This document shows positions 1-5,395 of a stretch of DNA of 5,925 nucleotides, piece by piece. The stretch is from Candidatus Altarchaeota archaeon (lineage in GTDB: Archaea > Altiarchaeota > Altiarchaeia > IMC4 > QMZM01): contig JAHIKS010000125.1 in NCBI GenBank assembly GCA_018897475.1, positions 1 to 5,925 of the forward strand, in the 5' to 3' direction. Made by a program: the position numbers and the translations under genes. Position 1 is the stretch's first letter. Each line of letters begins with the position of its first letter. The notes under the pieces were generated by a model. It saw only the letters and a program-made list of their open reading frames with translations. It had not been told where the DNA came from and did not search any database.

Positions 1-1015
1 ACTCCCTTTCATGCGGAGTGAGGATGAAGTTCTCCCTGAGCCAGGACGGCTTTACCAGCTTCAGCGCGTCTGCATCCAGAACGACCCTCTTCTCCCCGAG
101 GTTCCTGAGCAGCTTCTTCAGTGCGTATTTGCTCTCCTGCTGCTGGGAGAGGCCGTTGCCGATAATTATGGAATCGAATTCCTTTTCCAGGATGGGATTG
201 ATATCCTCTTTCCCTAGATAAAATTCTGAATTCAGTGGTGTTACCATTAGATTAGGGTCGAATGGAATTCTTTCCGCCACGTAGCTGGGGCACATTATTG
301 TTACCAAATCGACTCCTGTTCGAAGAGCTGCCTTTCCTGTGAGTACCGGAGCCCCGGTGAATTCCCTGCTGCCTCCAACCACGAGAACCCTGCCGAATTC
401 CCCCTTGTGTTCATTGCCTTTTCTTCTCGGAATTGCTGTCAGGACATCCCCCGGGCCGCACTGTGTCTCTGCTTCTTTGGGAATTCCTATGTCTGCTACC
501 TTTGCGTCCTGGGTCTTTGGGATGTGAAATGAGAGAGTGGTATCCGCCTCGACTCCGGGCGTTGGGATATCGACAGATAGTATAGGGGCCCTGGCCTTGT
601 TCATCACATCAACGAGGCTTTTTACGGGCTCTCTGAGCTCGCCCTTTATCCCTACACCCAGCAGGGCATCAATAATGAGGTCGAAATCCTTCAGGTCTGG
701 TTTGCTGGTGTCCTCAACCACCTCAATATCCACGGAACCGAGGTTTCTCAGTATCTCAAGGTTCGTGCTGTTGGCTTCTGTTCTGTTCCCATCGAGAATA
801 TAGACCTTTACCTCCTTACCCATGGCTGAGAGATGTCTGGCAGCAACCAAGCCGTCGCCGCCATTGTTCCCGTTCCCGCAAAAGAGTGCAATTCTCTTGA
901 ATCTCCCGGCTTCCTCGGCTATTGCGCGTCCTGCGTTCTCCATCAGCTGCAGGGTCGAGACTCCAAGATAGCTGGAATTGATGTCTATGGCCCTCGTAAT
1001 TCTCTCGTAGTCCAT
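1..1015 (-). CDS. nnr: Bifunctional NAD(P)H-hydrate repair enzyme Nnr (epimerase + ADP-dependent dehydratase), 3' end beyond window
   Basis: The frame is open from the ATG at 1015 to the window edge, giving 338 residues and no stop. The family repairs NADHX and NADPHX, damaged hydrated cofactors: the N-terminal YjeF_N domain epimerises R and S forms, and the C-terminal YjeF_C domain dehydrates the S form using ADP. Visible epimerase signatures are LMENAGRA (24-31), the Rossmann loop CGNGNNGGDG (46-55), DALLGVGIKG (116-125) and SVDIP (147-151). K124 and D149 are the likely active-site pair by analogy with the AIBP/NAXE family. Dehydratase signatures are HKGEFGRVLVVGGS (203-216), TGAP (220-223), LDADAL (313-318) and LTPHE (332-336). 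Full proteins are about 480-500 residues, so about a third is outside the window, including the C-terminal GTGD-type loop. The segment after SVDIP is unusually short (see findings). The start fits the family N-terminus (MDYERITRAIDINSSYLG) and is the only ATG after the upstream stop. There is no Shine-Dalgarno site, so a leaderless or short-leader mRNA is likely. Confidence 0.93.
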   Translation of the reverse strand, partial: MDYERITRAIDINSSYLGVSTLQLMENAGRAIAEEAGRFKRIALFCGNGNNGGDGLVAARHLSAMGKEVKVYILDGNRTEANSTNLEILRNLGSVDIEVVEDTSKPDLKDFDLIIDALLGVGIKGELREPVKSLVDVMNKARAPILSVDIPTPGVEADTTLSFHIPKTQDAKVADIGIPKEAETQCGPGDVLTAIPRRKGNEHKGEFGRVLVVGGSREFTGAPVLTGKAALRTGVDLVTIMCPSYVAERIPFDPNLMVTPLNSEFYLGKEDINPILEKEFDSIIIGNGLSQQQESKYALKKLLRNLGEKRVVLDADALKLVKPSWLRENFILTPHERE

Positions 1016-1022
1016 GGAATTA

Positions 1023-1039
1023 TCTATATTGGATATAGA
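1023..1039. repeat. Perfect 7-bp inverted repeat in the nnr upstream gap
   Basis: TCTATAT and ATATAGA flank a 3-base centre (TGG on the + strand), giving perfect dyad symmetry 8-24 bases upstream of the nnr ATG and just downstream of the candidate TATA box. The position, over or next to the likely start site, suits a repressor operator. A chance palindrome in AT-rich DNA is also possible. Confidence 0.35.
1028..1037 (-). repeat. TATATCCAAT motif, copy 2 (upstream of nnr)
   Basis: This is the same 10-mer as at 1866-1875, in the same orientation, ending 13 bases before the nnr ATG and forming the core of the inverted repeat at 1023-1039. The distance to the start codon differs between the two copies (13 and 29 bases). 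That argues against a core promoter element with fixed spacing and for either an operator or coincidence. Confidence 0.35.
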
Positions 1040-1043
1040 GGAA

Positions 1044-1049
1044 TTATAA
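1044..1049 (-). promoter_or_regulatory. Candidate TATA box for nnr
   Basis: TTATAA lies 29-34 bases upstream of the nnr ATG, in the 39-base gap after the membrane-protein stop codon. With the usual archaeal spacing of about 25-28 bases from TATA to start site, transcription would begin within a few bases of the ATG. This agrees with the absence of a ribosome-binding site. It is inferred from position and composition only. TTATAA is palindromic, so the strand is assigned from the genes. Confidence 0.4.
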
Positions 1050-1054
1050 CAGGA

Positions 1055-1837
1055 TTAGTACTTTTTGAGCAGCTTCATCTCATAGAAGAGCCAGCTCCCA
1101 ATAGATGCAAGAATTCCGCCAATAGCTAAAAATGAGAAAGCAATTGTTCTACAGTTGAAGGACCAATAGTAGGTAGCTAGATTCGAATCCATATATGGAA
1201 TACTCTGTGAATATCCCACCATATGGAAGATAACAGCGACTATTATTGAGATTACTCCAATGAAGAGTAGTTGCCATGTTATCATTGGTTTTTTCATTTT
1301 CATTACCCAGCTTCGAACTATCAGTGAATAACGCAGAAGCGCCATAGCCAGGAATATAAACCCCATATACGCTAGGGTTGTCAGAAGAGGTGTTCCCACC
1401 CATATTCCAAGGATAAGCATCAGGAGCACGACAAACGCTGGAACAAGTATGAGAAAATAATTAAGTTTCAGTTGACTCTTTTTTGATTCTCTTGTATTTA
1501 ATCTCTCATTCAGGTCTGCAAATTTTTCCGTAGCTATTAAAACAAAAAACCCGGATATCGGCATAAGCAAATAGGAGATAAGACGTACTGTGGGAGTGAC
1601 ACCGCCCCCAAACCCATAGTCATATGCTTGAACAGTTATATATAGTAACAAACCGAGGGGGAATAGTACAAGGAATTGCCAATGTGTTTTTTCCTTAAAG
1701 GTCTTGGAATATCTCCGGGACACCAAGCTAAATGTTATAAAGGTGAGCCATAGATATAGAGCACCCAATAGGGATAAGATATTTGTAATATCAATGTATA
1801 TGAGTCTCTCCAAGCCTGCCAGAACTGGTGATGACAT
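1055..1837 (-). CDS. Unrecognised seven-transmembrane protein
   Basis: This is a 260-residue protein that I do not recognise. Seven hydrophobic helices can be drawn at about 16-38, 53-75, 83-103, 126-147, 150-174, 186-208 and 230-252. Basic residues fall in loops 1 (RRYSKTFKEK, 41-50), 3 (about 105-124), 5 (RSWVMKMKK, 175-183) and the tail (KLLKKY). By the positive-inside rule this predicts the N-terminus outside and the C-terminus in the cytoplasm. There is no signal peptide, no soluble domain and no obvious catalytic motif. The layout resembles the 7-TM sensor modules found before histidine kinases or cyclases, but no output domain follows, so this is only a structural analogy. It is not a rhodopsin: helix 7 has no buried lysine. 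The start is secure within its frame because a TAA codon directly precedes the ATG. GC in four 60-base lines I counted was about 25, 35, 37 and 42%, against about 60% in one cdc48 line, which suggests a different origin or relaxed constraint. It lies 42 bases after cdc48 and 39 bases before nnr. Confidence 0.85.
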   Translation of the reverse strand: MSSPVLAGLERLIYIDITNILSLLGALYLWLTFITFSLVSRRYSKTFKEKTHWQFLVLFPLGLLLYITVQAYDYGFGGGVTPTVRLISYLLMPISGFFVLIATEKFADLNERLNTRESKKSQLKLNYFLILVPAFVVLLMLILGIWVGTPLLTTLAYMGFIFLAMALLRYSLIVRSWVMKMKKPMITWQLLFIGVISIIVAVIFHMVGYSQSIPYMDSNLATYYWSFNCRTIAFSFLAIGGILASIGSWLFYEMKLLKKY

Positions 1838-1865
1838 TTAAGTGTATCAATTAAGAATATGGAGA

Positions 1866-1875
1866 ATTGGATATA
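1866..1875 (-). repeat. TATATCCAAT motif, copy 1 (upstream of 7-TM gene)
   Basis: The 10-mer TATATCCAAT (minus strand) occurs here and again at 1028-1037 upstream of nnr, in the same orientation. Here it overlaps the 3' part of the candidate TATA box and ends 29 bases before the ATG. It may be a shared promoter or regulator-binding element. Confidence 0.35.
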
Positions 1876-1878
1876 TAA
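1871..1878 (-). promoter_or_regulatory. Candidate TATA box for the 7-TM gene
   Basis: TTATATAT (minus strand) lies 34-41 bases upstream of the 7-TM ATG, immediately after the cdc48 stop codon at 1880-1882. At normal archaeal spacing the start site would give a leader of roughly 10 bases. This is the best TATA-like match in any intergenic gap of the window. It suggests that the gene can be transcribed independently of cdc48. Confidence 0.5.
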
Positions 1879-1879
1879 C

Positions 1880-4060
1880 TTATCCGTATGCCGGCCCCTC
1901 TAGGTGGTCGGCCTCCTTTATGCTCTCGACGTAGCTCTCTAAGTCCACCTTGGAAACGGAGGGCTTTATCTTGTCCAGTGCCTTATCAAAGTGCTTCTTT
2001 GTGACCTTCTTTGATTTTATGTTCTCTCTCAGTGATATCATCGCCGCTTCTCTGCAGACTGCCTCTATATCAGCTCCTGAGTAGTCCTTTGTCCTTGAGG
2101 TAAGCTCCTCAAGATCAACTCCTTCGAGCGGCATCTCTTTCGTATGGATCTTGAATATCTGAAGCCTTGCCGCATTATCCGGGGCAGGGACAATAATTCT
2201 GGAATCGAATCTTCCTGGCCTTAGCAAGGACGGGTCCAGGATGTCCGGCCTGTTTGTTGCTCCAACGACTATCACGTTCTCAAGGCTCTCAATCCCGTCC
2301 ATTTCCGTTAGAATCTGATTAACAACAGTTTCGCTTACATGGGAGCCAGCGCCTGAATCACCCCTTCTTCTCGGAGCAATGGCATCAATCTCGTCGAATA
2401 GGATTATCGTCGGGGCTGTCTGCTTTGCCTTCTTGAATATCTCCCGTATGCCTTTTTCACTCTCGCCAACCCACATGGAAAGAACCTCCGGACCCTTGAC
2501 GGAGATGAAATTCGCTTCTGATTCGTTTGCTGCCGCCTTTGCAAGGAGGGTTTTTCCGCAGCCCGGTGGGCCGTATAGTAGGATTGCCTTGGACGGCCTT
2601 ATGCCCATCCTCTCGAATGCATCCGGATATTTGAGCGGCCACTCAACGGCCTCTTTAAGGGAGTTCTTTACCTCGTCAAGGCCGCCTATGTCCTTCCACT
2701 TAACATCAGGGACTTCAACAAAAACCTCTCTCAGTGCTGATGGGCCAACACTCTTCATTGCCTCAACGAAATCGTTCCTCTCCACCTTCAGGGCATCAAG
2801 GATCTCCCCGGGGATTTCCTCCTTCTCCAGGTCAATCTTCGGCAGAATCCTCTTCAGTGCGTTCATTGCCGCCTCTCTCGAAAGAGATGCCAGGTCTGCT
2901 CCAACAAAGCCGTGTGTAGAGCCGGCAATCTCCTTCAGGTTTACGTCCTTCGTGAGAGGCATTCCACGGGTATGAATCTCAAGGACCTCCCTTCTTCCGT
3001 CCCTGTCCGGAACCCCTATCTCTATCTCCCTGTCGAATCTTCCGGGCCTTCTTAGGGCCGGGTCTATGTCGTCCTGCCTGTTCGTGGCTGCTATGACAAT
3101 GACATCGCCCCTATCCGTCAGGCCGTCCATTAACGTAAGAAGCTGGGCAACGACTCTCCTCTCGACCTCGCCCCTCGTCTCCTCCCTCTTGGGAGTTATG
3201 GAGTCCAGCTCGTCTATGAAGATTATGGAGGGTGCGTTTTCCTGTGCCTCCTCGAACATGCTCCGAAGTTTCTTCTCGCTCTCCCCATAGTACTTGTCCA
3301 TTATCTCGGGACCGTTGAGTGGGATGAAGTAGACGTTGCTTTCACTGGCAACGGCTTTTGCGATGAGAGTTTTGCCTGTTCCTGGGGGCCCATAGAGAAG
3401 TACTCCCTTCGGGGGCGTTATCCCGAGTTTTTCGAAGAGTTCGGGGTGCTTCATCGGGAGTTCAATCATCTCCCTGACCTTGGCTATCTCTTCCTTCAGG
3501 CCGCCGATGTCCTCATAGCGGATTGCGGGGGCCTGGGTGACCTTCATGGGTTTTTCCTTGATTTCAAGTTTCGTTACATCGTGAATCTGGACTATTCCCT
3601 TCGGCTCGGTGGTTGCAACAATGAAGGGAATTGCCTGTCCTAGAATTCCTATGGACAGGTTGTCGCCATGGACTATGGGCCTGCCGAGGAGTCTCTGCTT
3701 TAGATGACTCCCGAACTCAGCACCGAATTTTATCTCGTGTCTTATCGGAGCCATAACAATTTTTTTCGCGGCTGAGAATTCTGCCTTCTTGACCTTCACC
3801 TTGTCACTTAGGGAGGAGTCAGAATTCTGCCTGATAAGGCCGTCCATCCTTATTATGTCAAGGCCGTAGTCCTGGGGGTGGGATGGCCATACAATGGCAG
3901 CGGTGTTCTTCTTTCCGATAATCTCGATGATGTCTCCGGATACTATGCCGAGCTTCTTCATAGAGTTCTCGTCAATCCTGACAATGCCCCTGCCGACGTC
4001 GTTGTGCAGCGCCTCAGCAACCTTCAGTTCGAGTTCTTTTACACCAACCATTTTGTACAT
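1880..4060 (-). CDS. cdc48: Cdc48/VAT (p97-like) AAA+ ATPase unfoldase
   Basis: This 726-residue protein has the full archaeal Cdc48/VAT layout. It is a cytoplasmic hexameric ATPase that threads substrates through its pore for refolding or for the 20S proteasome. The N-terminal double-psi barrel and four-stranded half (Cdc48_N, Cdc48_2) span about 5-170. D1 has Walker A GPPGTGKT (224-231), Walker B FIDELD (281-286), pore residues Y257/Y258, sensor N327 and arginine fingers R338 and R341. D2 has GPPGCGKT (497-504), LFDEID (554-559), pore W530/V531, N603, and R614 and R617. All catalytic positions in both rings look intact. The C-terminus is PAYG, a hydrophobic-Tyr-X ending similar to that of p97. 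No Shine-Dalgarno site precedes the ATG at 4060. An in-frame ATG at 4051 (residue 4, MVGVKELEL) has a better-placed TATA-like element and may be the true start. The gene follows truD by 27 bases, so co-transcription is possible. Confidence 0.97.
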   Translation of the reverse strand: MYKMVGVKELELKVAEALHNDVGRGIVRIDENSMKKLGIVSGDIIEIIGKKNTAAIVWPSHPQDYGLDIIRMDGLIRQNSDSSLSDKVKVKKAEFSAAKKIVMAPIRHEIKFGAEFGSHLKQRLLGRPIVHGDNLSIGILGQAIPFIVATTEPKGIVQIHDVTKLEIKEKPMKVTQAPAIRYEDIGGLKEEIAKVREMIELPMKHPELFEKLGITPPKGVLLYGPPGTGKTLIAKAVASESNVYFIPLNGPEIMDKYYGESEKKLRSMFEEAQENAPSIIFIDELDSITPKREETRGEVERRVVAQLLTLMDGLTDRGDVIVIAATNRQDDIDPALRRPGRFDREIEIGVPDRDGRREVLEIHTRGMPLTKDVNLKEIAGSTHGFVGADLASLSREAAMNALKRILPKIDLEKEEIPGEILDALKVERNDFVEAMKSVGPSALREVFVEVPDVKWKDIGGLDEVKNSLKEAVEWPLKYPDAFERMGIRPSKAILLYGPPGCGKTLLAKAAANESEANFISVKGPEVLSMWVGESEKGIREIFKKAKQTAPTIILFDEIDAIAPRRRGDSGAGSHVSETVVNQILTEMDGIESLENVIVVGATNRPDILDPSLLRPGRFDSRIIVPAPDNAARLQIFKIHTKEMPLEGVDLEELTSRTKDYSGADIEAVCREAAMISLRENIKSKKVTKKHFDKALDKIKPSVSKVDLESYVESIKEADHLEGPAYG

Positions 4061-4072
4061 ATACTATGGAGA

Positions 4073-4080
4073 TTATGTAT
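4073..4080 (-). promoter_or_regulatory. Weak TATA-like element before cdc48
   Basis: ATACATAA (minus strand) lies 13-20 bases upstream of the annotated cdc48 ATG. That is too close for the TATA box of that start, but it is 22-29 bases from the in-frame ATG at 4051. This spacing suits a leaderless mRNA starting there. The match to an archaeal TATA box is mediocre, and co-transcription from truD is an equally good explanation. Confidence 0.22.
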
Positions 4081-4087
4081 TGAAGAG

Positions 4088-5332
4088 TTAGCTCCAGTAC
4101 CGGTTTTTCATGAATTCCCTAAGGAGGGTTGTGGCGTAGCTACCCTTTCCAAGAGAGAACACGATTGTTGCCTTCCTGCTGCCTTCGTTAAGGTCATCTT
4201 CTTCAATATCCATGATTCTGAAATTCTCGAATGGGATGAAGCATTCCCTGTACATTCCTTTCGATGAGAATTCCCTCATCCCCTTTATTCTGAAGTCCTC
4301 TCTTGAGATTTTCTCGGCTGAGAGAATCTCCTCGGTTATTTCGTCGAGCTCTGTTTCATGGCCGGGGAGAGGCAGCCGCTCTATGTCGAATCCCTCTGTG
4401 ATGTATCTGCTCAGCGCCAGGTTGAAGATGTAGCTCTGGTATGCATGAACGAACATCATGCCCAGCTTCTTGGGAAGGCTTTTCAGGGCTCCTGGGAAGT
4501 CATCCGGGTTCTGGATTAGATGGTTGAGCATGGAAAGCTCGTAGCCGAGGTTCCTGGGGAATTTCTTTATGGATTCCTTAAAATCCTCCGTTTTTCGGAG
4601 GAATTCCCTTGCTTCCCTTGTCTCTTCCGGCTCGTCGGGGTAGGTCTTCGTGAGGTAGAGCATTGCCGCTTCCTTGGGGTTGCCCTTCAAAATCTCCTTC
4701 CCTACGAGGTGGGTTATGGGCCTTGTGGTTCCGAACCTCTGCACACCGAAGAAGTTCGGGAAGCCGGCCTTCAGTTCATCGGTGATTGAATCAATGATAT
4801 TTTTTATCGAATCCGCATCAAGGTCTAAATTCCTTATGGTTATTGCAAACCTGTTGCCCTGCAAGTCCCCCAGGTCTATCCTGTCGTTGGAATATGAAAA
4901 TTCCCTGAGCTGGATGTCCTTTATATTGACTTTCTCGAGGTCCTCCTCCTTGATGTTCCAGGCCGAGGCCCGCTGGACCGTTACGGCCCTCTTGTCCTTG
5001 GTGCCTGCAAAGGAGAGCCGGTTCCTGCTGACTCCGAGCCTCTTGGAGATTTCCTTCATGGCCCGCATGGTGTCCCAGTTGTTCTTCTGGAGGGTGAAGT
5101 GCAGAAACTCTCCTGCTGGGGGATTCTCGCCGCTAGAGCAGGGAATTTCAACAGCAACTTCTGGCACATCACCATACCCAACAGCCTCCAGCACTGCCCC
5201 ATCCTCCGTAATCTCCTCGACTATGAAATCCTCCGGAAGCTGCTTTATTTTTCCTCCGATTCCATCCGTCCTGGACTTGTAGCAGAGGAGTCCAATCTCC
5301 TGCTCCAGTTCGGGGGGATTTATTTTTTCCAT
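4088..5332 (-). CDS. truD: tRNA pseudouridine(13) synthase TruD (Pus7 family)
   Basis: This 414-residue protein belongs to the TruD/Pus7 family, which isomerises uridine 13 in the D-arm of tRNA; some archaeal members also modify U35 of tRNA-Tyr. The N-terminus (GIGGKIKQLPEDFIVEE, 24-40) is typical of archaeal TruD. The catalytic motif FAGTKDKRAVTVQ (108-120) carries the nucleophilic D113. QGNRFAITIRN (158-168) and NFFGVQRFG (193-201) are the conserved active-site and RNA-binding motifs. The TRUD insertion domain occupies roughly 205-350. MFVHAYQSYIFN (293-304) and SLGKGSYATTLLREF (393-407) are conserved in archaeal and Pus7 proteins. The length (about 350 in E. coli, 400-450 in archaea) fits an archaeal member. 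The ATG at 5332 gives a normal N-terminus, and the next Met (89) would delete conserved sequence. No Shine-Dalgarno site is present; AGGA lies only 2-5 bases from the ATG. The gap to tnpB is 46 bases and about half is transposon end, so the native promoter appears lost or displaced. Confidence 0.96.
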   Translation of the reverse strand: MEKINPPELEQEIGLLCYKSRTDGIGGKIKQLPEDFIVEEITEDGAVLEAVGYGDVPEVAVEIPCSSGENPPAGEFLHFTLQKNNWDTMRAMKEISKRLGVSRNRLSFAGTKDKRAVTVQRASAWNIKEEDLEKVNIKDIQLREFSYSNDRIDLGDLQGNRFAITIRNLDLDADSIKNIIDSITDELKAGFPNFFGVQRFGTTRPITHLVGKEILKGNPKEAAMLYLTKTYPDEPEETREAREFLRKTEDFKESIKKFPRNLGYELSMLNHLIQNPDDFPGALKSLPKKLGMMFVHAYQSYIFNLALSRYITEGFDIERLPLPGHETELDEITEEILSAEKISREDFRIKGMREFSSKGMYRECFIPFENFRIMDIEEDDLNEGSRKATIVFSLGKGSYATTLLREFMKNRYWS

Positions 5333-5366
5333 GTCCTATGATAAGATATGTGTGCTGTGAACTACA

Positions 5367-5395
5367 CCTCCCAAAAACCTATAGTTTCTGGAAGG
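5367..5395 (-). repeat. Terminal 11-bp hairpin of the TnpB element right end
   Basis: On the minus strand CCTTCCAGAAA pairs with TTTTTGGGAGG around the 7-base loop CTATAGG. There are nine Watson-Crick pairs and two G-U pairs. The tnpB stop codon TAG lies in the loop. Subterminal hairpins of this kind are the recognition structures for TnpA at the ends of IS200/IS605 elements and form the last stem of the omegaRNA. The T5 run in the 3' arm (5373-5377) could also act as a weak archaeal terminator for tnpB. Confidence 0.6.

Noticed and set aside
1016..1057. A 7-TM/Nnr fusion broken by a stop codon, since both genes share a reading frame
   Set aside because: The 13 intervening codons show no protein-like continuity and contain a TATA-like element and a palindrome. 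Nnr begins with its normal N-terminus.
833..1129. Plus-strand open frames across 11-1129, including a 98-codon one
   Set aside because: They lie opposite nnr, whose frame is full of family motifs. They are shadows that stand out only because nnr is cut by the window edge.
1055..1837. Microbial rhodopsin
   Set aside because: Seven helices fit, but helix 7 (about 230-252) has no lysine for a retinal Schiff base and no rhodopsin signature is visible.
1869..1885. GGATA/TATCC inverted repeat at the end of cdc48 as a terminator
   Set aside because: It has only 5-bp arms with a 7-base loop and no T-run after it. It overlaps the candidate TATA box of the next gene.
2379..2975. Long + strand open frame (198 codons) antisense to cdc48
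   Set aside because: It is the opposite-strand shadow of the conserved D1-D2 region. The translation shows no recognisable domain, and the cdc48 frame fully explains the bases.
5364..5370. GGAGGTG on the minus strand as a Shine-Dalgarno site for truD or a small ORF
   Set aside because: It is more than 30 bases from the truD ATG, no start codon follows at usable spacing, and it is largely the 3' arm of the element's terminal hairpin.
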